Part shown: piece by piece, positions 35,691 to 47,314 of the stretch
Layout: each line of letters starts with the position of its first letter
Numbering within the stretch: the stretch's first letter is position 1
Origin: Nectonema munidae
Lineage: Eukaryota > Nematomorpha > Nectonematoida > Nectonematidae
Direction: 5' to 3'
Length of the DNA stretch: 64,000 nt
Assembly: GCA_030549495.1 (NCBI GenBank)
Contig: JAUIRK010000570.1
Coordinates: forward strand, 1,102,501 to 1,166,500
The notes under the pieces: model-generated
What the model saw: the letters and a program-made list of their open reading frames with translations, nothing else
Database searches by the model: none
Told to the model about the DNA's origin: nothing
Program-made: the position numbers and the translations under genes

Positions 35691-36562
35691 TCGTTGAAAT
35701 ATTTATAAAAAATTTATTAATATCTGAGAAAAATAGGGGGGGGGGGGGGCACTTTACGCCCCCCAGCACTTGAGCGGACAAATTATGCCCAGCACTAATA
35801 GGGTTAATGAATTTTAATTAAAAATCATGTTTGATCAGGTACAATTAGCTTAGTAATTATACTTCAACTTAATTTTTTTATGCGACTAGGCACAATCATT
35901 TACTCTAACTTATGGAAGGTAATTTGATATTTTAACTTTTAGACATAGTAACTCCTCTTACATTCAATATAGCTATGAAAGCATGTAATTCAAAAATGAT
36001 AGTTTCCATAGTGTCACATAAAACACGTTTAGTTTCACTCTTATGCATAGTTTATTAATTTGAAGGTATATAAATTAATAAAAAGTATCCACGAGCTCAA
36101 AAATAACCTTTTATAACCGATCTTTTAATTTTGTTTTAGAGCCTAGTGTCTCTTTTTATTTTTTTGCTTTTGTTTTAGAGTTTTTTGGTATATTAGTGAC
36201 TGTTTAAAAATAATGTACTTTTTTTTGGAATTAATCGAGTTTGAACTAGAATCAACAACAAATAACATAAATTCTTGCTATTTAAAATATTGCAAGGGTC
36301 AAAATGACAACTTTGGAAGTTCTAGTGTTAAAACGGTGACTAATTGTTGTAGAAACCTAGCCATATCTTAACCTAATGGAACGCCCCCTCCCCATCTGAA
36401 ATTTCTTTCTGGCTAGGGGCTGCTTACATAGATATGAAGTCTATTGGCTACTAATCATTTAGAGGCATATTTATTGGCTGTTTTTTTGTGGAAAAAAGAA
36501 TTCTCCAAGGCTTGATGAAAAATTTTCACCCGCATGAAAACTTCTAAAACTTGACAGCCCTA

Positions 36563-37089
36563 ATTTAAGATTAACCTATTCATCAAACTCAAATTTTCTA
36601 ACAAGGTACATATCGATTATTAAAAAGAAAAAATCCAATAAAATATACTACAGAAAATTATTTTAAAAATAATAAATTTATTAATTATAAGCAAACTTAT
36701 ATAGAAAACTAATTGTAATCAATAAATTATTACCAAATGTGTAATAGTACACGACAACAAATTAATATAAAAAATGAAAAATAAAACGAAAAATGAATAC
36801 GCCTGCTTAGCCATTAAAATGGAGTTGTAAAATGAAAATCGTTGAAGACGCTTTTAAAAACTTTAAAAAAATTTCAATTTTAAAATAATCAAAATAAAAT
36901 ATTTATGACGTTTTCTATTGAGCATGAAATTTATAATTATTTTTGAATATTTAATGTTTAAACTTAGTCTTCAATCTTTTTTATTCAGAATAGTGTATAG
37001 ATTAGAACTAAGTAAATAAATGTAAATTGGTAGGGCTTTTAGTTATGATTTAGTTTTAACATTAATCGATATCTTATGTGAATTTATTT
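36563..37089. other. Spacer without recognised feature
   Basis: A+T-rich sequence between hAT copy A and a Penelope fragment. Nothing recognisable. Confidence 0.35.
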
Positions 37090-37440
37090 CCATTCTTGCA
37101 CTATGTTCAATACCTTAAAAGTTTTTTGATGACATTATATAAAGCTTTTTCATTGTATTTACTATATTAAAATTAGCAATTGTATAATTATCTCTACATT
37201 TCTTATTAGAAACCAAATATTTTATAATAGAAAAACTCAGCTTAACTTTATCTAAAGTTTTGATTATTGCCCGTTCCTTATTTTTTATAAGAGTTGGTAT
37301 GTGTTCATTAATACTTTCGTGCAATCTTTTAGATGTCATTCCCATTTAAAATGCACCACAATTACAATTAAAAACGTAAATAACATTATATTTCCAAATG
37401 TGGAAATGTTATCCTTTATTTACCTTGGGAACTCTCTTCG
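37090..37440 (-). mobile_element. Penelope-like element fragment (GIY-YIG endonuclease)
   Basis: The minus strand reads VIYVFNCNCGAF then MGMTSKRLHESINEHIPTL, followed by SIIKYLVSNKKCRDNY. This is the C-terminal GIY-YIG endonuclease region of Penelope-like retroelements ('VYxxxCxCGxxYVGxTxxxLxxRxxEH'). One stop separates the first two pieces; the expected tyrosine/valine motif is changed. Upstream the similarity fades after about 37440. It is a short dead fragment. Confidence 0.75.
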
Positions 37441-37884
37441 TAAGAAAAACTAATTTCAAGGGAATAAATCTTTTATCAAAATTTTCAATATATACGTACT
37501 CTAAATATAATATTTATTTTCTATAAAAAAATTTCAAAAATGTTGTAAGGCCTCAAATAAAATATTTTGACTAAAAGTTAAACATTAAAAAAAATATTTT
37601 TGATTTAAACACTATAAAAACTAAGTTTTATTCAGAGATTAGTATTGAAAAAATTGAGATTTGAAAACAAAAAAGGATATTATAAGCTTTGAAATTAAAG
37701 TATTGGAAAATTTTTTAATTTAAAACGTTTTTTTAATTATTGTTCTAGTCGTTTTGATTTTTGGGTACTTTTGTTTTTAGATTGTCTTAAAAACTTTCAA
37801 TTTTATGTATTCAAATTTTACAAAATAAGTTTGTATAACTTTAAAAATACTCTCTAAATATCTATATAAATATTCTATAATCAA

Positions 37885-40440
37885 CCCTATCCCTAACTGG
37901 GGTGGGCATTGTAGGTAAATTATATGACTTCAAACTTTGTAAATTTTCTTAAAATCGGTATGTGCACTATTTGATACAATTTTCACTGGAGTCGAATGAC
38001 TCTCTCATGTCAAAAACTATTTTTCAATTTCAAATATAAATATTATTCCACAAAATTTTGATAATATAAAGTCTATGGCTTATAACTTAGTGTTTACATT
38101 AGATAGACTATTGAAAATTAATAATGATATATTATATTCGAAAACATAATACTAAATATACATATTTTCCCAATAAGTATGGCAACTTTGTAGCAAATAT
38201 TAAACAAAATTTTGATTCATGATAAAATTGCATACGAAAACTTTATAATTTTTTAAATTTTTTATACCAAATAGTATTTTTAGCAAATAGCTTAGATATC
38301 TCCTACCTACCTATACCAAATAGTCAGTTTTGGAACCCTAGTGGGCTACAAGTTAATTCAATCATTTAATCAATCAATACCAAATTTACAATGCTGATTT
38401 TATTTCTCTACTCATTTTTTGTAATTAGGGTGTGACAATTTCCGAAATTGTCAATCAAAAAATATTTTTTATAGTAAATAAATCACTCTGATTTTATTTC
38501 CATACTCAATTTTTGCAATTATGGTGCCAAAGTGTCTGAAAGTAGCAATCAATTTTGTGGTTTACGTCGGGAATACTTCTCTAAGTATATTATTCAAATT
38601 TTAAATAAAATGTATTATAATTCTTGATAATTTCGCGATAAACTCTGAAATTTGAAATATCTCTCATAATAATAAAACTTGGTATGAGCTACAAGACTAG
38701 TAATGATTGTTTTATGCATGCAATAAAAAAGACCCGTCAATAAACAAAAATAAGCATTTCTATTGCAATCTGTTAATGATTATTGTTAAAGCAATACATT
38801 TTTACTTATATATTCTTTTAAATTAAGACACCGTTTTAATTGGACTTATATCAGTATTAATATTAATATAAATATTTCCACTTGTCTGTTGATCTAACAT
38901 ATCCCTAACTACTCATATTTTAGTCACCAGATTTTTGTATTTGAAACTTTAATTAAAGACAAGCATTGTGAACGTTTACAAATGATGTCAACAAATTTTT
39001 TGCTATTTTTACCATCTCCTCCTCTTGTCAAATTTTACTATTTTCTCTACTAATAAATTTTAACTATTGTCAATTTGCCTTTCCTTTCTGCAGTTTTGGT
39101 TGAAATTATTTGTTAACAATCGCTAATCATATTAAGATAAGTATATAAATAAATTTACTACTACAGTAATTATATGTAGGACAGTAAATCCAAAGAAGTT
39201 GTTTGTTCTATTACAAGAGGGTTCTTTTTTTTACAGAAATAAGCCAAAAAATCTAAATAAACTTACAAAATTAAATTAAATTTATAATTTTTGATTATTA
39301 TAATTTCTATTAAAAGTTTTATACTAGAATCGATTTTGAAAAAATGATATACCTTGCCAGATCACTAATAATATATGGCTTCCACGTGGTTATTTCTTTT
39401 TAATTCTTTATTTTACAATAAATTTAGCAGAATTAAAATGAAGTAGAAGGTTTAAACAAATATGGCAAAAAACTGTGGATGCAGTTATTTTTAAAGTAAA
39501 TAAATTACATATTTTAGTGGTCAGGCAAGATAATGTGGGAGACGTGTGCAGGCTACTATATATCTTTTTTACCAAATCGATTCTAGTCATTTATAGGTAG
39601 CATGAAGATTGGTATAAGCGCTTGTATTTATTGAAACCTTTTAGGAGTCTGTTGATGCGCAATACATAAATTTCCTTAGTTCAATTGTGTCGTCAACAAT
39701 AATGGAAAACATTTTAATTTCAATGTATATGTAAACAAATTTTCAAAATTTTTGAACTTGACAATACACAAATCTTTTTACTATTTACAGTATATTTTTA
39801 TACTAAATCAATAGTGTTATTTTCATTTCAGTACTCAATTTTCGCAATAAGGGTGGGAAAAATTCTAAAAGTATCAATAAAATTTCTGGTTGACGCGTGA
39901 AAATTGTATCTAAGTATATTATCCAAATTAAAAAAATACATATTTTTAATTAAACCAAATTGACCATGTCGATTTTAATTCTGGAGCTAAACTATTTTTA
40001 GAAATAAGGCATCAAAAAATCTGTTAGTGTCAGTCAATTTTTCAATTTAAGTCTCAAAATTTTATAGAATATTAATTAAATTTTAAACAATATATATTTC
40101 TTATACAACATCGACCGATTTGATTTCTGACTTAGTTTTGGATTTGGAAATGTCTAAATGTGTCAATTACATTTTCGATTAACGTCTGAGAGAGTCTCCA
40201 AAAATATTTATCACTTCGGAAATAGGATGTGAAAATGTGAATGAAATTCGTTAGTTTCGACTGAAAATTTGTTTAAGTAAAATTTTCACAAAAAATACCC
40301 CACAAATTAAAAATAATAAGAATATCGCCATGTTTTTTATTTGTTACTCTTTTTGGCCCTTTCAGTGTAAAAATGTGTTAAAGTGTCAATTACATTTGTA
40401 TTTGTAATTTTAGTTTTGAAAATGAGTTTTATTTGTAATA
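37885..40440 (+). mobile_element. Old, diverged copy of the satellite-bearing TTAA element
   Basis: Begins CCCTATCCCTAAC at 37885 after TCAA, comparable to TTAA plus CCCTATTAGTGC. The stretch to about 38280 aligns in order with 31940-32330 (shared ATTTTCACTGGAGTCGAATGA / ATTTTCACGGTAGTTGAATGA type segments and an AAAATTTTGATT block). Degenerate 150-bp-like units recur at 38400-38620 and 39790-40260. The middle, about 38640-39780, is probably a later insertion. The right terminus was not found. Confidence 0.6.
39323..39587. mobile_element. Small inverted-repeat element (MITE), 265 bp
   Basis: Outer inverted repeats ACTAGAATCGATTT (39323-39336) and AAATCGATTCTAGT (39574-39587). Inside is a second inverted pair, CTTGCCAGATCACTA (39353-39367) and TAGTGGTCAGGCAAG (39515-39529). 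No coding sequence. The inner pair matches the CTGGCAA hairpins at 2105 and 20694. No clear target duplication. Confidence 0.65.
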
Positions 40441-40623
40441 CAAACTAAAAGTATTTGATAAATACAAATCATTTTCAAATACTTCTCTAAAATTTCCTAA
40501 ACTTAGTATAGAGCAAATTAACATGGACTAGTAGCGATTTCTATTAAGAATAATAATCTTAATCATTGTAACTAGATCATAATACAGACTCATAGACAAT
40601 GATCAATCAAAAAACCAATGATT

Positions 40624-40781
40624 TTTATCCTTTCCATCTTCGTTTGCTGCTGTTGAGCGTTTATTGACTATTCCTGGGAAAGTCTTGATCAGATAGATGT
40701 CAATAAAATAATTCCACTTTTGAAGCTTAAATGTTTATTAGATGTAGCAGAAATTGAAATAAAATTTCTATGTGCTAAATA
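40624..40781 (+). mobile_element. hAT transposase C-terminal fragment
   Basis: The plus strand encodes FPSSFAAVERLLTIPGKVLI, close to the hAT dimerisation motif 'SSAAVERLFSIAGKV'. It abuts hAT copy B at 40782, which may have inserted into it. Only this short part is recognisable. Confidence 0.6.
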
Positions 40782-42075
40782 CAGGGCTGTCAAGTTTCAG
40801 AAATTGTTATGTGGGTGAAAATTTTTCGTCAAGTCTTGGTGAAAATTTTTCGTCAAGTCTTGGAGAAAATTCAATTTTTCCAGTTTTTTTCACAAAAAAC
40901 AACGAATAAATATGCGTTTGAGATGATTAATAGCCAATAGAGTTCATATCTATGTACGCAGGCCCCTAGCCAGAAAAAAAGTCCAGTTGGGGGCACTTAA
41001 TTAGGTTACGATATGGTTAGGTTTCTACATCAATTAGTGACCGTTAAAACTAGAACGTCCAAAGAGGTCATTTTGACCCTTGCAATATTTTAAATGACAA
41101 GAATTTATGTTATTTGTTTTCGATTCTACGTGAAAATCAATTAATTCCTAAAAAAAATACTTTATTTTTAAACAGAGTCACTAATATACCAAAAAACTCT
41201 AAAACAAAAAAAGAGGCCTAGGCCCTACAGCAAAATCTAAAAGGTCTGTTATAAAAGGTTATTTTTGAGTTCGTGGATACTTTTTATTGATTTCTATTTC
41301 TTCAAATTAATAAACTATGCATAAGAGTGAAACTAAACGTGTTTTATCTGACACTCTATGGAAATTATCATTTTTGAACTACATGTTTTCATAGCTATAT
41401 TGAATGTAAGAGGAGTTACTATGTCAAAAAGTGAAAATATCAAATTACATTCCATAAGTAAGAGTAAATGATTGTGCATGATCGCATTAAAAAATTAAGT
41501 TGAAGTATAATTTTTTTCGCATCATAAGTATAATTACAAAGCTAATTGTACCTGATGAAACATGATTTTTAATTTGAAAAAATTAATAATTATTTTTCAT
41601 TAAAATGCATTGATGATTCAAATTGTATTGATGAATCGCTTTTTTTAACTGGATAATAACTGGGGTTGGGGGTTAGAAATTAAAACATTTTGAAACTTCT
41701 TTGGAGGTTGCCATTTTAATTTTATCAGCATATTAGATATTGTCCCCTCCAACTGGAGACGATTTCTCTTTGTCCGCTTTATTGCTTTGATTAAGGAGAA
41801 ACTCTTTCAGAACCAGCATTTGAACGAGGTAGAGATAAAATTAACTTAACAATTTTTATAAGTTTGACAAAACGAGCAATTCCATGATAATCTTTCTGTT
41901 TTTCTAGATATTAACAAATAGTCTCCATCTTATACACGGCAGATGTATTATCCTCTTCTACATACCTTACTTTGGCCTCCCTCCAAATATGTTTTTAACT
42001 TCTGCAAACTCTGAAAGTATAAATTCGCAACAAAATATTAAAAAAAACTTACTCTATCTACTATTGAGGAAAAGA
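40782..42075 (-). mobile_element. hAT element copy B, inverted paralogue of 31215-36562
   Basis: Starts CAGGGCTGTCAAGTTTCAG at 40782, matching the right end of copy A in reverse. Collinear blocks follow in reverse orientation to about 42075, including the dimerisation region (41690-41880, minus strand LPRSNAGSERV) and an upstream KVRYVEEDN-like stretch. The left part of copy A (31215-31490) is absent. Copy B has no satellite-type insert. It is broken in several places. Confidence 0.8.
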
Positions 42076-42098
42076 TTATAATAATAATAGAGAAAATT

Positions 42099-42430
42099 CC
42101 CATCAAAAATATTTTACAAACGATGTGAGAGCTATATAATTATAATATTCCATTGTTTCAATATGCACAAAATAAGTAAGCAATGTTTAACTAAGTGACT
42201 CCTTGTAGTATTTTTGAGCAAACAAATGCTGATGATCCACTAGATTTTCTCATCTTCTTCTGTCACAGTGATTCTATTTCTCTTTCTGTCTCCTTCTCTG
42301 TTTTCTCTTCCACTTTCTCTGCTGAAACTCAATCTCTCTTCTCTCATTCAAGCTCTATTCTTTCACCCAAGCTCTCTTCTCTTGTTTATGCTCTTCTCCT
42401 ATCTCATTCAGCCCTCTTCTCTTTAATTTG
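42099..42430 (+). repeat. Dispersed repeat, copy 2
   Basis: Direct copy of 1411-1700 with a longer CTCTCTTCT-rich tail. The 80-codon serine/leucine-rich ORF at 42195-42437 is a by-product of that pyrimidine-rich tail and not a likely gene. Confidence 0.7.
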
Positions 42431-42439
42431 TATTTAGAG

Positions 42440-43989
42440 TTAGATTAAAAATAATTGTATTTTATCCTATTAGAAACTAGTTTTTAGCGAAATATAAGTT
42501 CAATATTTTCAGAACCTTTTTCAGCTATTGTAATTAATCACAGAAATTTTTGGTATAAATTTAGTTCCATCAATACACCAAACATTTTGCAAAAATGAAA
42601 ATTTATTTGTTTTTAAATGAGAAAAAAATAGTTTTCAATAGTTACAATTTTATATTAAAGAATATTGTCAGACTCGTGTTAAAATTTTTTTTCAACAAAG
42701 GTCACTTTTAATCTTTATCAGTACGTTTGTTACATTTTGTAACATTTGAAAACTATTTTTTCAAGTCAAAAATTTTTTTTTCAATAGCTATTTGGAAATG
42801 AATATTTTGACTAGTCATTCAGTTTAAGAGCAAAAATACTCTATTTGTTTAATATTTGAGCAGATATTTTTTATAATGTTCGATTGTTAAATTTTGTGAA
42901 ATTTTATTGATTATTATAATAAAAATATATCGGTCAATTTTAATTGGACCGCTGTGACTAAGCACGTATAGCATAAGTGGCATCCAGGACGGATGTTAAT
43001 TTCAACACCTTCTCCTTAAAAGTTGTAATAACACTTCAAACTGGCGTAAACTGAATAATATAGGTGGTATATACTAAAGTCGTCCCAGGGGCTAAACCGG
43101 GGGTCGAAACGTCAAACGAACTGCTTGCGCCCGTTTTCGGGTCTTCGTTTGTTTTTTGCCCGGTGACCTGGGCCCTGTTGCTTACCTTTTAACAAAACAA
43201 AAAGTCAATGTTTATTTTCTGTTTTTTTTTTAATAAAGGTAAAAATATTTATATTACCACACTCAAAACTTACTTTTAAATTGATAATTATTTTTTTTTT
43301 CGTCTTGTTTTGTTCGTTTTTTCTGCCCTTTTTGTTTTTTAGAAAACTATAATATTATTTGTCAAGTTTGTTTTTTTTAAAAACATTTTTAAATATTAAT
43401 AGTTATGTAAAAATTTTTATTTATTTTTATTCTTCAAGGTTTCTTCGAAACTTATAAAATTTTAGTTTTTTTACACAAAATAAATTTTTTTTTTGTTTGA
43501 AATTACAGAAAAGTCATGAAAATTATTTTTTTTCGGCTTTTTTAGACGAGGCCAAAATACTTTTTGTTTAAAAAATTTTTAAATTTTAGTTTTTAATAGG
43601 GGTCAAGAAACAAAAAAGGTGTTTCTGTATGTGGGGTGACCACCGTGTTCTGCACCGTTTTGCAATGAATCTTAAACCTTCAAGCGAATGGCCTTCAATG
43701 GTGAGTAGTAGCGTACGAGTTGGTTTGTCGCCCTTCAAGTGGTTTTGTGGTTGGAACTTTGTGCGCTCTTTGAGTTGTTTTGCAAAGAAGAAAAAGCCCT
43801 CAGCTCCAAACGTGAAATGATAAGAAAATTTCTTCCCTCACCAAGAGCTTCCCTGTGGATAAAGGAAAGGAATTTTGAATTTTCCTTTCTTGTGGGGAGG
43901 AAGAAGATATGCCTTGTGAATGAAGTAGAGAACTCTGAAGACTGTCCTTCCTTCCAAGGTTTTTTCCCTTGAAGAAGGTTATGTGGCAA
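42440..43989. other. Spacer with a GC-raised patch
   Basis: Mostly A/T homopolymer-rich. The patch at about 43085-43190 (GGGGCTAAACCGGGGGTCGA, then GCCCGTTTTCGGGTC) is unusually GC-rich but matched nothing I know. ORFs between 43629 and 43989 overlap on both strands; none shows a clear domain, and they probably belong to the decayed hAT just downstream. Confidence 0.35.
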
Positions 43990-44510
43990 AGATGGATACG
44001 AGTCCTTCTTTTAACCTAGATTCCATGGATGATAATGATATGATGAAGGATGTCTTGTGGAGTTGCGCTAATGACAGAATTCGAATGGAGTTTGAAAAAA
44101 TGAAAGGATTGTTTTGGTGTGCACCTCAAAACATTCCACGTTAAGAGAAAGTTTAGTGGTCCTCATAATTTGCAACTAATACTTGTGTGAGGAGGTTTTC
44201 GGCGCTATTAATAAAAAAAGAGAAATTGTTTGGATGAAGTGATGATGCTCTTTAAAAAAGAATGTTTGAATATTATAATGAAAAAAAAAAAAAGAGACTA
44301 AAAATTAAATGTGTTGTAGTATTTTGTAGATTACTCTAATTTTAATAAATTTGGTTATTTTTCTTATTCATTATTTAATTGAAATAAAATAAAATATTTT
44401 GTTAGTAATTAAAAAGTAAATATTTCAAAGGTTTGTATTATTGTTTTAAATATTTGGATGGGGGTAGGGAAATTGAGATATAGAGGTAGGAAAAAGGTTA
44501 AGAACCACTG
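43990..44510 (+). mobile_element. hAT transposon 3' end
   Basis: The plus strand reads LWSCANDRIRMEFEKMKGLF, then broken pieces including EEVFGAINKKREIVW, consistent with a SCAND3/ZBED5-like C-terminus ('LCExxFSAL'). The element ends in AAGGTTAAGAACCACTG at 44510; reversed, CAGTGGTTCTTAACC is a classic hAT terminus. The left end was not identified. Confidence 0.65.
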
Positions 44511-46663
44511 TACTAAAGGGAGGCCCCTCACGCGCTGATGTGGCACTTCATGGCAAAAGTCCCAGTTGTGCCCCATTGAAAATCTTCAACTGTCTCCCCA
44601 AGGCAAACGTTTCAGTAGGGCATCCCTCCACTCATATATTGTAACTGCTTTGTTCAGTGGGTGTATTCATTTCAAAATTTTAATGGGAAAGGAGCCGCTA
44701 TATAATAAAATTTTGGAGTTGGATCTGATTTTTTAGGTATGAAAATTTTTATTTTTGTAGTCTATAAAAATTGGCCTTCCTTTAGTCGAAGCAGGAAATA
44801 AGAGTTAGATTTAAATATTCAAAATTTTTGGTTTTTGGGTAGGAATTTAGTGAGTACTTAGGAGTGAGATATAAATAAAACAAAATTCATTTAATAACAA
44901 GTAGACGTGCAGCATAATAGACTTTTTACTATTGTTAGAGTGATATAATTAGTCTGTTATATGAAGGGCTTTCATTTGCGAGAATACCTGTTTCATAAAA
45001 GTGATAGAATAGGTGGCGATCCAGACCTTAAAAGAGGCACATGCGTGGCGCTAAAGGACATAAAAATAATTTGTAACCAGCATTAAGTGCAAAGAGAATT
45101 TAAAAATGAATTCAATAATTCTCAAAATTCATGCTAACATAAATTTCCTTTATTATAGCTTTTGTTATAATATGATTCAAAAAAGTACTAATAAAATTTA
45201 TTCCTTAAAAAGTTGATTTCGTATATAAGCGTGAATTTGACTTAAAATGTGTAAATATCAAAAGGTACATGGAAAATAGATGTTTTGAAGAAGAAGCCTG
45301 CGACAAAAATAAAAGTGCTTCAGAATTAAAGTGAAAAGTCATTCTGATCGAAGGCTGAGAGTGGATAGATTTCAGCAATGATTTGCCTGCCAGCGAAAAA
45401 CCTGCCATTTAAAGATGAGGAAGCTGCTTGAGCTTCTAAACAAGGTTGATTTAAAAATAAAAGCATGTCAGGTTATATAGTCTTTAAAAAATAATGGAAA
45501 GACATCTGAAAATGAGTTGACCCTCACAATTTTTAAATTTAATTTCTTATCGTTATATCTCAGAGGATGATAAATATTATATTGATGAATAAAAAATTAA
45601 TAGCAAATATGTACGCATACTTGAACTATTTGAAGGGTGCTTTTGTTGATATGTATATAAGTCTAATTCGCGTAACAAAAAAAAATTTTTGTTCCTGACT
45701 TCTAATTAATTTTTTGGGCTGTTTATCTCCCAAATAAATAAAAAAGTGCTAAGAATGAAAATTTTGGGTTGGTAAGGTGTTGTCTTTAAATTTCATAAAA
45801 ATTTCTCCTTTTCCCTCGATTTTTCCTTTAAGCAAATTATTTATCTAAGTATATTTAGGTATTTTTCGATATTTTATGCATCTAGAGGATTATTTTAGGT
45901 GTTTTAAGTACTTTATTCATGAATTACTATTAAAAACACTTATTTTAACATATGTTTTCGGTGACATTTCATCACACGACACAACAGCACACAAAAGTTC
46001 TTCACGCGACTATCACAAATATGTTTCCCCAGTTGATATTCCATATGTTTTAACTATAAAAGCTGATACTTGATAGAGAGCGATAATAATGTTTACTAAT
46101 TATTAGGGCGGTTAAAAGTCAATAAAGTCAACTTTTAAATTCTTGAAGCACTATTTTAGAAACATCTATTGCAATGAAAATTTGTAAGTTTTTTCATATA
46201 ATTTTCATATTTTTAGGTCAACAAATGTCAACTTTTTTTAACAAGTCAATTTTTTAATTTTATTCAAACAAGATATCGTTTTTTTGATAACTACTTTGTT
46301 AGATTTTTTATGTGAGTAAATACAAAGTGTTTTTATTAAAATACAATTGAAAATGAAAGAGAATTTATGAAAAATATCCCTATTTCTTGAGACATCGATT
46401 TTCCTATCTTTTCGCTTAAAACTACTCAATATATTTATCATCTTAACAAAAAAAATTCTGAAGAATTAAAACTTGAGTCATTTTATAATTGTATTTAAAA
46501 ACTGCAACTTAAAAAACATATTTCAAATGAAAGTTTCTCACTGCTGATTCCTTAATTACTTAAATCCTTTATGATACAGACATAGTTTTACTTTATCCTA
46601 GTGACGATGATGTTAATCTCTGCTATAAGTTGCACCTATAGCCTTAGTTTTTAATGTTATTTT
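44511..46663. other. Spacer without recognised gene
   Basis: A short GC-raised block (44520-44635, TGATGTGGCACTTCATGGCA) follows the hAT end and may be an unrelated repeat. The remainder is A+T-rich. Short ORFs at 45205-45408 and 45876-46073 show no family resemblance. Confidence 0.35.
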
Positions 46664-46716
46664 CCATTATCATCCATCATCATCGTCACTACCACCATCA
46701 TCACCACAACCAAGTG
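46664..46716 (+). repeat. CAT/CAC-rich microsatellite
   Basis: Imperfect ATC/ACC trinucleotide run (CATCATCATCGTCACTACCA followed by CCATCATCACCAC). Confidence 0.75.
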
Positions 46717-46879
46717 TGTAAGTAAACGTTTTTGTATAAAGTTGTCTTGTATAATGGAAACACATGTATGTAGCTCAGCATTCTGAACACTTTAGTCGTT
46801 TGCACACTTCTTCTTCAGAACTATTATTGATATGAAAACCACACTTGTGCAATGAAATAAAATTTATATTTCTATGAAC

Positions 46880-47314
46880 ATAATGGATGCCTGTTTCAGT
46901 TAGAGTTTACGTAGAAAAATTTCGCGACACACCACCAAGCAAATATTTCAAAAAAACTATTAAATAAGTATAATTAACAGTATCCTTGTAATTAATTAAA
47001 CATTTAGCAACAGAAGGAAACTGGGCGAACAAACGACAACAACAATAAAATTTTATTCAGTGTGACAAATGAGCTTGCTTTCGAGAGCAAATTAAATTCC
47101 ATCGAGGGACCAAAGGCGACAAGCAATGAAAAAAAAAAAAAAAAAAATGAAAAACAGAAAGTTTTGAAAATTTAATAATTGAACCGCGTTAATCGAAATC
47201 GCGTTAATCCAAGTCGTGCTAATTGAGGGATAACTGTATCTTTTTATTATTTTTAAAAAATCTCGCGACACATTTGGAAAGTTTTTGCGACACACAGTTT
47301 GGGAAACACTGAGT
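46880..47314. mobile_element. hAT-like remnant with an internal pogo-like end
   Basis: CGCGACACAC-type sequence at 46921 and 47270-47300, closed by CAGTTTGGGAAACACTG ending at 47314 (reversed: CAGTGTTTCCCAAACTG), is the usual form of a hAT end. Inside, 47181-47237 carries GAACCGCGTTAATCGAAATC and GAGGGATAACTG, the form of pogo/Tigger ends next to a TA target. A run of about 19 A lies at 47127-47148. Confidence 0.5.

Larger units (their letters stand above)
31931..35803. mobile_element. Satellite-bearing TTAA (piggyBac-type) element, 3.9 kb
   Basis: Flanked by TTAA at 31927-31930 and 35804-35807, with 12-bp perfect terminal inverted repeats CCCTATTAGTGC. TTAA targets and CCC ends are piggyBac hallmarks. 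No transposase ORF is present. Instead the left half holds about ten units of a 150-bp repeat (32400-33790) and the right half about six units of a related repeat in opposite orientation (34905-35690). The insert interrupts hAT copy A; the paralogous copy B has no such insert at the matching place. Confidence 0.9.
31215..36562 (+). mobile_element. hAT element (copy A) with 6-bp target duplication, split by a TTAA element
   Basis: Starts CAGGGTTGTCAAGT at 31215 and ends ACTTGACAGCCCTA at 36562. The flanks share exactly ATTTAA (31209-31214 and 36563-36568), not 8 bp. The plus strand at 31737-31930 encodes the hAT dimerisation block: PRSNAGSERVFSLIKAIKW, then TISSMLIIKMATSEEISKCF. The interior 31931-35803 is a separate later insert; without it the element is about 1.5 kb, so it is an internally deleted copy. 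An inverted paralogue lies at 40782-42075. Confidence 0.85.

Noticed and set aside
42195-42437. Serine-rich 80-codon ORF
   Set aside because: Product of the pyrimidine-rich tail of a dispersed repeat also present at 1411-1700.
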